From NCBI GenBank assembly GCA_024743255.1, contig JANSWY010000001.1, forward strand, positions 186,001-250,000: 64,000 nt of DNA, written 5' to 3'. Below are positions 54,135 through 61,561 of this stretch, in pieces (position 1 is the stretch's first letter; every line of letters starts with the position of its first letter). The position numbers and the translations under genes are program-made. Under the pieces are notes generated by a model, which saw only the letters and a list, made by a program, of their open reading frames with translations, ran no database searches and was not told where the DNA came from. The DNA is from a bacterium (GTDB taxonomy: Bacteria; Bacteroidota; Bacteroidia; Cytophagales; Cyclobacteriaceae).

Positions 54135-54929
54135 ATGGAGCTTATAAATAACATATTAATAGGTCAAAACATAAAGCACATTGAAAGTGACAGTTTCCTG
54201 GGTTCAATTGCGATTTTAAAACCGGAATTGATCATTATTCAAAGTGAAGAAACAAAGAAATTCAAGGGCCACTTTAACTCCAACAACAGACCTTCTGTTC
54301 ATATTAAGGTTGACAGGGATGGGCTGGTAACACAGCTCATTCCCTTTAATTTAAAAGGTTCTGAAGTATTACAAGGGTATTGGGAAGGAGACTCTAATCT
54401 AGCCAGTAAGAGTATCACAATCCAACTTGAAAATGCCGGGAAATTAAGAAAATCAGGAAATGAATATATCTCCGAAAGCGGAGAAAAATTTGAAGCTCAT
54501 GATGTCTTTGCTGGAGTTCATCAAAACGAAGATGAAGCCAGTTATTGGCAAAAATACACGGAAAAGCAGGTATTTATGGCAGAACAACTGTGCCGCTTGT
54601 TGTTAATGTCCTACCAGGTGAAGTATATCCTCGGAAACGAGGAAATAAGCCCGGGTTTGAATGTCGACCCGGGCCCTGCTTTCCCGCTTGAAAGATTAAG
54701 AAACAATGTCTTTTCAGAAATCTCACAAAGAACAATTGTAGAACCAGCTTTCAGTTTTGATAGCGAAATCAAAGGAGAGTCTAATTATGCAATGATGTTG
54801 AATGAAACATTTCTAAGAGACACTGAAAATAAAGGAAAGATTATAAATATCCGCCCCAAAAGTGGTGGCTGGTACAAATTAAATATTGATTTGGGTGGTT
54901 GTATAAAAGAAGAGTGGGTAAAGATTTAA
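54135..54929 (+). CDS. Amidase_2-fold pseudoenzyme with SH3-like C-terminus
   Basis: The 264-residue protein reads like an AmpD/N-acetylmuramoyl-L-alanine amidase: LIIIQSEETKKF matches the first zinc-ligand strand, VHIKVDRDGLVTQLIPFN the following strand, SITIQLENAG the catalytic-Glu strand, and SPGLNVDPGPAFPLERL the end. But the expected zinc His, catalytic Glu, second zinc His and Lys read Gln36, Gln97, Asn168 and Asn176; only Asp178 is kept. An SH3-like end (about 205-264; SGGWYKLNIDLGGCIKEEWV) follows. No signal peptide. It is likely a binding protein rather than an enzyme. A terminator separates it from the next operon. Confidence 0.75.
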   Translation: MELINNILIGQNIKHIESDSFLGSIAILKPELIIIQSEETKKFKGHFNSNNRPSVHIKVDRDGLVTQLIPFNLKGSEVLQGYWEGDSNLASKSITIQLENAGKLRKSGNEYISESGEKFEAHDVFAGVHQNEDEASYWQKYTEKQVFMAEQLCRLLLMSYQVKYILGNEEISPGLNVDPGPAFPLERLRNNVFSEISQRTIVEPAFSFDSEIKGESNYAMMLNETFLRDTENKGKIINIRPKSGGWYKLNIDLGGCIKEEWVKI

Positions 54930-55085
54930 GAGTTTTCTCTATTAACTGATTACGCTAGAACGATGGAGCTTAATTTTTTGAATCACCGGTTAAGTCCAGT
55001 TCTAAATATTATTAGGTGAACGTATATTATACCAGCTGTCAGTTCTTAAAAATCGCTTAACCCCTCCTAATACAACCAACTCAAC

Positions 55086-55118
55086 AGAAGGCATCCCAAC
55101 ACGGGATTGCCTTCTTTT
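55086..55118 (+). terminator. Terminator between pseudo-amidase and the lysis-like operon
   Basis: AGAAGGCATCCC (55086-55097) pairs with GGGATTGCCTTCT (55103-55115), with one bulged T, followed by TTT. It ends 30 bp before the ATG at 55150, so the following operon needs its own promoter or read-through. Confidence 0.8.
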
Positions 55119-55149
55119 CATTAAACTAATCGCAGGTAATTAAAACAAA

Positions 55150-56415
55150 ATGGAGGTAAGCGACTATTTAAACCAATCCGGAATGGAAAGCATTATCCAG
55201 GAAGCTCAGTTTCTTAGATATTCCGGAAAAAGAGTATCCGATATCGTGGATAAGGAAGGGTTTCAATATGTGGATCTGGTTCAGAAAGGAAACGGATTGG
55301 TTGACTATGCTCTTGTCGGTTACAGCTTTGCATTAGAAGAAGCGGGAATTAGATTTTTCAACATTGCAGGTATTGGAGCAGCTTCTTTGCATACGATGCT
55401 TCTGGGAAGTGCTGGAAAACTTGACCAGCACAAGAGCGTCAAGATTCTTAAAACATTAAACAAATTCAATTACGATAAAGTCTTAAAAGGAAATCAGAAG
55501 TCTAACAAGTTCTTATCTGAATTTCTTAACAATAAAAAAACGGGAAGGCTAAGTACACGGCTCAACTTCTTAAGGATTGCGGGAACTCTCCAAAAGAAGA
55601 ATGGTATGAACCCTATGAGTCCCTATAAAAATTGGCTTCAGCAAATCTTTTCAACCGAAAACGTTCCTACCATGGCCGAGGTACAACGCCTCCGGCAGCA
55701 AATTCCAGAAGGCTTGAAACATAGATCGGGTCAGTGCATCAATGATCTAGTTCCCAGGTTAGCAATTTTTACATCAGATATCACGACGCATTCCACTGTA
55801 GAATTCCCCAAAATGGCAGAACTCTATTGGAAAGATCCGTCAAATGTTTCTCCTTCAGAATTTGTTTCATTGGGTACTTCCTATCCAATGATTTTTGAAC
55901 CGGGAAAAGTTTCAAACATTCCTAATCACGGAACCAGTCATAATAAAAAATGGATTTCGCACAATTCATATTATGGAACCATTCCACAGGAAGCAACATT
56001 TTCGCAGGATCCATTTCCTGTTGAGTTTCCTATTGATATTTTTCATAACAATGAACATTCAGAACCCTCGAAACCTACGTTTGGAGTAACCTCCTCAGGA
56101 ATTGAAGAGACTCAGGCTAATCAGACAATATTTAAAGGACACATTGAACTTTCCAGAACGAAACAAATACAAAAGGAGAAAGCCATTATGAATCATCCTG
56201 ATTATAATCACCTGATTTGTAGAATAAATGAAGGCAACAGCGCGCATCCATTTTGTATTGACCTTACTGATGAACAAAAACTTTCTCAATTTAAACTAGG
56301 AGCTTCTGCAGCTGTTGAATTCTTAAATAACTTCAATTGGAAGTCTTATAAAAGTTTGAGAAAATCCATGAATACTGTATCTTCAGGTGCTAACAATCTT
56401 GTCAGAACTTTTTGA
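55150..56415 (+). CDS. Patatin-fold protein lacking catalytic motifs (pseudo-phospholipase)
   Basis: The 421-residue protein follows the Bacteroidota patatin-like phospholipase plan: KGNGLVDYALVGYSFALEEA (where GGGxxG is expected), RFFNIAGIGAASLHTMLLGS (where the GTSAG elbow is expected), RLAIFTSDITTHSTVEFPKM, MIFEPGKVSNIPN, and FSQDPFPVEFPIDIFH (where VDGG is expected). The nucleophile Ser reads Gly76, the glycine-rich oxyanion loop is broken, and the catalytic Asp position reads Gln286 with an Asp one residue later and no glycines. Lipase activity is therefore unlikely. It is the first gene of a tight operon with an endolysin-like amidase. Confidence 0.8.
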   Translation: MEVSDYLNQSGMESIIQEAQFLRYSGKRVSDIVDKEGFQYVDLVQKGNGLVDYALVGYSFALEEAGIRFFNIAGIGAASLHTMLLGSAGKLDQHKSVKILKTLNKFNYDKVLKGNQKSNKFLSEFLNNKKTGRLSTRLNFLRIAGTLQKKNGMNPMSPYKNWLQQIFSTENVPTMAEVQRLRQQIPEGLKHRSGQCINDLVPRLAIFTSDITTHSTVEFPKMAELYWKDPSNVSPSEFVSLGTSYPMIFEPGKVSNIPNHGTSHNKKWISHNSYYGTIPQEATFSQDPFPVEFPIDIFHNNEHSEPSKPTFGVTSSGIEETQANQTIFKGHIELSRTKQIQKEKAIMNHPDYNHLICRINEGNSAHPFCIDLTDEQKLSQFKLGASAAVEFLNNFNWKSYKSLRKSMNTVSSGANNLVRTF

Positions 56416-56424
56416 TCAATAATC

Positions 56425-57114
56425 ATGAATATTATTAACCTGGTAAATGTATTACCATGGAATCCTAATAGAAGATGGTCAACCCGACCACAATCCAACA
56501 TTAATAAAATCATTCTGCATCAGGAGCTTGCAGAAGGTACAATTGAGCAAGTCAATAATTACCACATCAACCCTAATCATATAAGTGATCGGGGTTGCCC
56601 ACACTTTTGCTATCATTATGGTATAAGAAAAAATGGAGAAGTAATTCAGGCCAATGAGCTTACCCATGTTACGTGGCATACAAAAGGTCAAAACTCCGTT
56701 TCTGTGGGTATAATGCTTGAAGGCAACTTCAAAGGAACCGGCCATGATTTGGGTAAGGATAAACCTACAGACGAACAAATGAAGTCAGTAGCAGAGATTG
56801 TGGAACATCTAAAAGGTCTGTTAAATTTGACAAACCAAGATGTTTATGGTCATTACCATTATGGTAAACCGGCTTGCCCTGGTTATTTCGTTAGTGATTG
56901 GATAGAAAAACACAGAAAAGGTGGAGTAGAAACCGTTACAGGTGAAAGGCTTCAGGAAATGTTAAATAGCCTTGGGTATGACTGTGGTCCGGTGGATGGT
57001 GTTATTGGGAGAAAAACTACTAAGGCAATACGCGATTTTCAAAAAGATCAAGGTCTAACTATAGATGGCATTCCTGGTCCGCAGACAATTCAGAAATTAG
57101 TAAGCCTAACTTAA
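56425..57114 (+). CDS. Endolysin-like N-acetylmuramoyl-L-alanine amidase with PG-binding domain
   Basis: The 229-residue enzyme has an Amidase_2/T7-lysozyme-type domain with complete zinc ligands: His32 in IILHQEL, His143 in GHYHYGKPACPGY and Cys151 in the same loop. A C-terminal peptidoglycan-binding domain (about 168-228; LQEMLNSLGYDCGPVDGVIG, AIRDFQKDQGLTIDGIPGPQ) follows. There is no signal peptide, as in phage endolysins that leave through a holin pore. It starts 9 bp after the pseudo-patatin stop and is followed 6 bp later by the holin-like gene. Confidence 0.88.
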   Translation: MNIINLVNVLPWNPNRRWSTRPQSNINKIILHQELAEGTIEQVNNYHINPNHISDRGCPHFCYHYGIRKNGEVIQANELTHVTWHTKGQNSVSVGIMLEGNFKGTGHDLGKDKPTDEQMKSVAEIVEHLKGLLNLTNQDVYGHYHYGKPACPGYFVSDWIEKHRKGGVETVTGERLQEMLNSLGYDCGPVDGVIGRKTTKAIRDFQKDQGLTIDGIPGPQTIQKLVSLT

Positions 57115-57120
57115 TTCCTC

Positions 57121-57486
57121 ATGTCAAACAAGAATGATTACTTTCATGTAGGGGAGAAGGGATTCTTTCCGGCATGGTTCTCAAAGCTTCTTTTTACATT
57201 GATAAGTGTTAAGTTTTGGGGATTAGTTGTAAGCATTTCCCTTTCTACTCACTTACTTCTTATTGAAAAGATTGAAGCTCAACAATGGGTAGTATTCAAT
57301 ACTACAATTTGGGGATTGATTTTTGGAATGAAGGAGGTCTTTAGAATTGCTGAGAATAAAAACCAAACGGATCAAAACATTCAACAAGCTCAGCAGCCGT
57401 CAATAAGTATTCCTAAATTACCAAAAGAACCAACTAGCACTACCGATAATAAAGGAAAAGAAATCGTAGGTTCAGACCCATCATGA
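57121..57486 (+). CDS. Holin-like small membrane protein
   Basis: A 121-residue protein with two hydrophobic stretches (about 20-50, LLFTLISVKFWGLVVSISLS; and about 54-74, WVVFNTTIWGLIFGMK) and a long polar, Pro/Gln-rich tail (about 78-121). The layout (KFW, two helices, a QWVVFN turn) resembles Bacteroidota phage holins. It lies between an endolysin-like amidase and a second small membrane gene, a typical lysis order. Holin function is inferred, not shown. Confidence 0.7.
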   Translation: MSNKNDYFHVGEKGFFPAWFSKLLFTLISVKFWGLVVSISLSTHLLLIEKIEAQQWVVFNTTIWGLIFGMKEVFRIAENKNQTDQNIQQAQQPSISIPKLPKEPTSTTDNKGKEIVGSDPS

Positions 57487-57770
57487 ATATTGACTTGAAA
57501 AAAATTTCGCTTTCAGGTTTCGCTGCTGGTATTGTAGGGTTGCTTTCCTATGTTGCTTATGAGTATGAAAACCCAGGGCCTCTAATTGGAGGGGTAGCTG
57601 TGATTTGGGGAGCAATTGAAGGAAAACTGCATAGACTATTTGACAAAAAATCATCAAATCCAATTGATCTTAATGATCAAAATGTAGAAGTGATGAAGGC
57701 CAAAATCAAATACCTGGAAACGAAAACTCAATACCTGGAGAACAAGCTGAACTCTTCCAGAAACCAATAA
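57483..57770 (+). CDS. Small membrane protein with C-terminal coiled coil
   Basis: A 95-residue protein whose start overlaps the holin-like stop (ATGA). One or two helices (about 10-50; GFAAGIVGLLSYVAYEYEN, GPLIGGVAVIWGAIEG) are followed by a coiled coil (about 68-95; VEVMKAKIKYLETKTQYLEN). A spanin- or antiholin-like role fits its place, but no sequence family is recognised. It is the last gene of the operon. Confidence 0.6.
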   Translation: MNIDLKKISLSGFAAGIVGLLSYVAYEYENPGPLIGGVAVIWGAIEGKLHRLFDKKSSNPIDLNDQNVEVMKAKIKYLETKTQYLENKLNSSRNQ

Positions 57771-58094
57771 TTTCGTATTATTCATCAGTTTTTTGTTGGC
57801 TTTAAGCCTATTGTACACCGTTTGTATACCTAGCTTTTAATACTTCTTTCAACATCCGTCGTAAATTTGAATTACAATTCTTATCTCGGAACCTCATTCT
57901 AAAAAAATCACCTAAGGTCCAATTTTTTGATGGGCCTATGTAACGACACCAAAACGGTTAGCAAATTTTTTGGTTGAACTAATGTCGTCTCGAAAACTCA
58001 TATGGCTGGTGGTTGAGCTAGTAGAGGCGGCTTTTTTATATTTTTGCTCCTCAAGAATTAGATTTTAGTATCTTTAGAATTCAATCAGAAAAAT
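57771..58094. other. 324-bp intergenic region after the lysis-like operon
   Basis: No gene is visible. It holds weak inverted repeats (GGCTTTAAGCC at about 57799; GGTCCA with TGGGCC near 57917-57937) and an AT-rich part before the lipoprotein gene, where a promoter would be expected. The run CGGCTTTTTTA near 58028 looks like the end of a weak terminator, but the partner stem is poor. I found no RNA gene. Confidence 0.4.
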
Positions 58095-58520
58095 ATGAAA
58101 AGAGAAATCTACTTTTTTATAGGACTAATCGTATTCTTTGCCGCCGCTTGTGGTGATGATGAGGAGACACCTCTTTCTGAAAGAGTCCTTGGTACATGGA
58201 CAGCAATTGAAAATGTTACTTCCAATTGTGATGATACTTTAGACATTGGAACCATTACCATTAGCTGTGACAGTTTGGATTGTTATAAACTCATTATCAC
58301 TGATTCATTATTAACAGAATTCAGAATAGTTAATGGAGACACTTCCACTACCGACAAAGTATGGCATCTTGTAGGTGACCTGGTAGAAATCTGTGATAGT
58401 GATGCTCCAGATGCAACATGTAATGATAGAAATATCACTGTTGGTGATAATAAGTTAAGACTTATAGCTCCTACAGATGAAGATGGATGTGATTTTGCTG
58501 AAGTCTTTCAGAAAAGCTAG
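58095..58520 (+). CDS. Hypothetical lipocalin-like lipoprotein
   Basis: A 141-residue lipoprotein with a clear lipobox (FFIGLIVFFAAAC, Cys about residue 19). The mature part has LSERVLGTWTAIENVT, the start pattern of Bacteroidota lipocalin-like (DUF4923/lipocalin-4-type) proteins, then several beta strands and many Cys residues that can pair (SNCDDT, ISCDSLDC, EICDSDAPDATC, GCDFAE). Ligand unknown. A strong terminator follows. Confidence 0.75.
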   Translation: MKREIYFFIGLIVFFAAACGDDEETPLSERVLGTWTAIENVTSNCDDTLDIGTITISCDSLDCYKLIITDSLLTEFRIVNGDTSTTDKVWHLVGDLVEICDSDAPDATCNDRNITVGDNKLRLIAPTDEDGCDFAEVFQKS

Positions 58521-58538
58521 AAAAAACAACTAATAATA

Positions 58539-58573
58539 AAAAAGGCCCGTTCCAATTAGGTTCGGGCCTTTTT
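58539..58573. terminator. Bidirectional terminator between lipoprotein and DUF4097 genes
   Basis: AAAGGCCCG (58541-58549) pairs with CGGGCCTTT (58563-58571), with more A-T pairs at the base and T run after. It can end the lipoprotein transcript and, on the other strand, the sigma factor operon. Confidence 0.9.
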
Positions 58574-58592
58574 CGTTTCAAAAACTACTGCT

Positions 58593-59237
58593 TTATATCT
58601 TTCTCAGGAAGATGTCTCCGCTGATAGTTTCCAGATCTAGCTGGACACCTCCATCATAAATATCCCCTCGAACTTTCATGCCCACAATTTGTCTTAGACC
58701 TTCTTTACCATCCAGGTAATCAATATCTACATTACTGTATATCTCTCCGGAAATGGTCTTTGCTTTCAATTGAGCTCCCTTTTTTGCATCAACTTTCAAT
58801 TCAATATCTCCTGAGATAGTTTTAAACCAAAGTGGTTTTCCCTGAAATGTAGTATTGATATCTCCGCTTATGGTCTCTACACTTATTTCCATATTTCTCG
58901 GTAACCTTACCACATACTTGATATCTGAATTCCAGCAGTTTCTCTTTTTGTCCGCTTTTTCAAACATGTCTTTGTCAGTAAATATTCTGATAATACCATC
59001 AGACTTTCTTGAATTCAGGTTAAATAATTCATCATCTTCACCCTCATTGATCTGAACTTCAACATTCACACTAATTTCATTCTTGTCCCAATATTCCAGG
59101 TCAATGCTTGTTGCATAAGGAAACTCAAGGCTCAACTCCTTTTGGTTGTCAACTTCGATGATCTCATCAACAATTCTCTGACTAAATGCAGGTACTGCAA
59201 TTAAAGCCAATGCTATGATTTGGATAATGCTTTTCAT
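58593..59237 (-). CDS. DUF4097-type adhesin-like protein (last gene of the sigma operon)
   Basis: A 214-residue protein (ATG 59237) with a signal peptide (IIQIIALALIAVPAFSQ). The beta-helix-like DUF4097 fold shows as repeats with the ending SGDI: VETISGDINTTF, KTISGDIELKVD, KTISGEIYSNVD and LETISGDIFLRK. Family members are often controlled by ECF sigma factors. The frame extends to 59279, but there it would overlap the previous gene, whose stop is 1 bp upstream of the chosen start. Confidence 0.85.
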   Translation of the reverse strand: MKSIIQIIALALIAVPAFSQRIVDEIIEVDNQKELSLEFPYATSIDLEYWDKNEISVNVEVQINEGEDDELFNLNSRKSDGIIRIFTDKDMFEKADKKRNCWNSDIKYVVRLPRNMEISVETISGDINTTFQGKPLWFKTISGDIELKVDAKKGAQLKAKTISGEIYSNVDIDYLDGKEGLRQIVGMKVRGDIYDGGVQLDLETISGDIFLRKI

Positions 59238-59238
59238 C

Positions 59239-60030
59239 TTATTTGGCTTTTCTGATAAATACATCACCACTGATCGCATTCACATCAAATGTTGCTCCTC
59301 CTCCGTTGAGCTTTGTTTTGGCTCTAGTTGCAGTGCCTATTACAAGAGGCAAACCCTTCTTTTCATCTTCACCCATGTCAAAATCAAGATTTGTATAAAT
59401 TTCTCCTGACATGGTAGACAATACAAAATCAGCTTTTGCAGAAGTCGGTATTGTTAAATCTATATCTCCTGAAGTACTAGAGATACTCGTAGGACCTTTT
59501 TGCGAAATATCACTGAAGACTACCTCTATATCTGAACTCAATGTATTGAGAACCAACGGGCCAGTAACATCCTCCAATATTATATCTGAAGTACTGGATT
59601 TAATTTCTAATTCGCCAGAAAGACCTTTAACAAAGAGATCTCCTCCTTGCCATCCTGTGTAATCAGCCTTTAGGTTCATCATTACAGGAATCGAAACCTC
59701 ATATGTTGCATCATTGCTTCTTCGGCCAGTTCCAGAAATTGTAACGATGGTTCCTTCTTGTTCAATATTGAGACCTATTGAAGTATTATCTTCTCCTACA
59801 GCCGAAAGAGGTTTGAGGCCTTTAGCTTTCTCAGGAAGTTCACCATCAAAATCATCTGACTCTACTCTAATTTCACTTCCGCTATATCCGACTATTTCCA
59901 AATCCGCCTGGAGGTTTTTGATAACCACAGTGATATCCGATGGATTGCCATTTGGTTTTAAAGTATACTCTTGTGCATTAGCGGTAACCGCTAATAGCAT
60001 TATTATTATTCCGAGTTTTATCGTTTTCAT
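59239..60030 (-). CDS. DUF4097-type adhesin-like protein
   Basis: A 263-residue secreted protein (signal peptide to about NAQ, residue 20). The repeats are IKSSTSDIILED, NTLSSDIEVVFSD, SSTSGDIDLTIPTSA, STMSGEIYTNLD and NAISGDVFIRKA, forming the same parallel beta fold as its downstream neighbour. It is 62 bp downstream of the anti-sigma gene on the same strand and 1 bp from the last gene, so the operon is tightly packed. Ligand unknown. Confidence 0.85.
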   Translation of the reverse strand: MKTIKLGIIIMLLAVTANAQEYTLKPNGNPSDITVVIKNLQADLEIVGYSGSEIRVESDDFDGELPEKAKGLKPLSAVGEDNTSIGLNIEQEGTIVTISGTGRRSNDATYEVSIPVMMNLKADYTGWQGGDLFVKGLSGELEIKSSTSDIILEDVTGPLVLNTLSSDIEVVFSDISQKGPTSISSTSGDIDLTIPTSAKADFVLSTMSGEIYTNLDFDMGEDEKKGLPLVIGTATRAKTKLNGGGATFDVNAISGDVFIRKAK

Positions 60031-60092
60031 CTGTTCTTATTCTAAAAAGTTTTACCAATTATATATTCAGAGTCACCGGTATACTCTTTATA

Positions 60093-60875
60093 TCATATTA
60101 ATATTTGAATGCCTATATCGGCTTGTTTCCTCACTACTTCATTGATTTCATCAGATTCCGACCATTTACGCAATTGTTTGATCGCACTCTTTTCTTCTAT
60201 CTCCACCAAAATATTGATCAAGGCAATTTGCAAAATCGGGTCCGTCTGAGACTCCATGGCCTTTACCAATTCTGCCCTTACTATGGGGCTATTTGCAAAC
60301 CGTTTAAGTGCCTCTGCAGAAGCTAGTCTAACATTAGGGCTTTCATCTGTTTTCAGTGTTTTGATAAGTGAAGAGATAATCTTTTCATCAGGTTCAATCA
60401 TTTCTTCCGTATAACTCACAGCCCTTATTCTTTCGCTTGCACTTTGGTTTTCTATCATGGAAAGCATTACCATTTGCTTCATATCCTTGATGTCGTTCTG
60501 CAAACCAATGATCTCCTGATCCGAATTTGATGAAGTACTACTCATTCGCCCTCCCACAAAACCAAGGATCACCAATGCAATAGAAGCCGCGATGTACCAG
60601 TAATTGACTGTTGATTTACCTACAGATACCTCATTTTTAATAGTAGCCTGTTCTTCCTCAAGCATTCTTAAAAACTTTGCATCCACTGAAAATGGTACTT
60701 GTTTTTCTTCAACAAGATTTAATTCACTTTCAAGTTTTAGAAATGAGGCCAACTCGTCCGCAACTTCTGGACAAGATTTGATCTCCTCCTCATATGTTCT
60801 GCGTTCTGCTTCAGACATTGTACCATCCAGAAAATCTGGAATCCTTTCTTTTAGTTTCTCGCAATCACTTTTCAT
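60093..60875 (-). CDS. Membrane anti-sigma-like protein with HEAT repeats
   Basis: The 260-residue protein (ATG 60875) has an anti-sigma-like N-terminus (about 1-60; DCEKLKERIPDFLDGTMSEA, EEEIKSCPEVADELASF). A full zinc motif (HxxxCxxC) is missing: only two Cys are seen and the His is absent. One membrane helix (about 90-112) and a periplasmic C-terminal part with HEAT-like repeats (about 160-260; VRLASAEALKRFANSPIVRA) follow. It overlaps the sigma factor by 11 bp, so the two are made together. It should hold the sigma factor until an envelope signal arrives. Confidence 0.85.
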   Translation of the reverse strand: MKSDCEKLKERIPDFLDGTMSEAERRTYEEEIKSCPEVADELASFLKLESELNLVEEKQVPFSVDAKFLRMLEEEQATIKNEVSVGKSTVNYWYIAASIALVILGFVGGRMSSTSSNSDQEIIGLQNDIKDMKQMVMLSMIENQSASERIRAVSYTEEMIEPDEKIISSLIKTLKTDESPNVRLASAEALKRFANSPIVRAELVKAMESQTDPILQIALINILVEIEEKSAIKQLRKWSESDEINEVVRKQADIGIQILI

Positions 60876-61407
60876 ACTGAAAATATATTTCTTTGAGTTG
60901 TCCCATGGCTCTATGAACCTGAACCTTAATGGCTCCAACAGTTGTTTCTCTGATTTCTGCCAGTTCTTCGTATTTCATCCCCTGAAACTTGCTGCATATT
61001 ATCAGCTCCCTTTTTTCAGGAGGCAATTGATGAATCGCTTTCATCAATACCTTTTCTCTTTCTTTCTCCTCAGATGACTTTTCATCTGTTAAGACCTCCC
61101 CTGGAATCTCCGTGATTTCTACATGATCATCAACTTTCGTCCTGGCTCTATAATCATCGTTGAAAACATTCCTGGCAATCCTATATATCCATGATTTAAA
61201 TGGGTATTCAGGATTAAAGGAGTTCTTGTATTTGATTACCCTGATGAACACATTTTGCACCAGATCCTCGCTCAAATCCGGATCAAAAGTCAAGCGAAGA
61301 AAATAGTTATACATTCTCTTCTTATATCTTTGAAAAAGATGTTTGAGTTGGTCCAGATCATTTCTGGCTACCATTTGCATCAACATTTCATCACTTAGCG
61401 ATTCCAA
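60865..61407 (-). CDS. ECF RNA polymerase sigma factor
   Basis: The protein has region 2 (about 10-75; DLDQLKHLFQRYKKRMYNYF, DLSEDLVQNVFIRVIKYKNSF, PFKSWIYRIARNVFNDDYR) and region 4 (about 125-175; LPPEKRELIICSKFQGMKYE, IRETTVGAIKVQVHRAMGQL). The frame is open back to a TTG at 61497, but that codon lies in the T-tract of a hairpin terminator. TTG 61407 (180 residues) or ATG 61386 fits the family better. Directly upstream of the anti-sigma gene in an operon that ends with two DUF4097 proteins. Confidence 0.85.
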   Translation of the reverse strand: MESLSDEMLMQMVARNDLDQLKHLFQRYKKRMYNYFLRLTFDPDLSEDLVQNVFIRVIKYKNSFNPEYPFKSWIYRIARNVFNDDYRARTKVDDHVEITEIPGEVLTDEKSSEEKEREKVLMKAIHQLPPEKRELIICSKFQGMKYEELAEIRETTVGAIKVQVHRAMGQLKEIYFQYEK

Positions 61408-61502
61408 TCGATCAGGTTCCTTTTTGTTATTGTTGATATTGTTACCAAGGTTTTTACCAATGGTTACAGAGGATATTAAAAAAATTCTAAATCCCAAAAA
61501 AC

Positions 61503-61537
61503 AAATCCTAAATGCTTACTTGAAACATTTAGGATTT
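61503..61537 (-). terminator. Perfect 12-bp hairpin upstream of the sigma factor gene
   Basis: AAATCCTAAATG (61503-61514) and CATTTAGGATTT (61526-61537) are perfect inverted repeats with an 11-base loop. On the minus strand it is followed by GTTTTTTGGG, so it probably ends the upstream two-gene transcript. It could instead be an operator for the sigma operon. Confidence 0.65.
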
Positions 61538-61561
61538 ACATATTAGAATTTATGATTTGAA

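Noticed and set aside
54960-54975. A repeat of the start of the amidase-like gene (ATGGAGCTTA at 54135 and at 54963)
   Set aside because: The match is only about 11 bp and the second copy has no extended reading frame, so a duplicated start is not supported.
53799-57770. A complete prophage
   Set aside because: Only lysis-like genes are present. There are no integrase, terminase, portal, capsid, tail or attachment-site-like repeats within the window.
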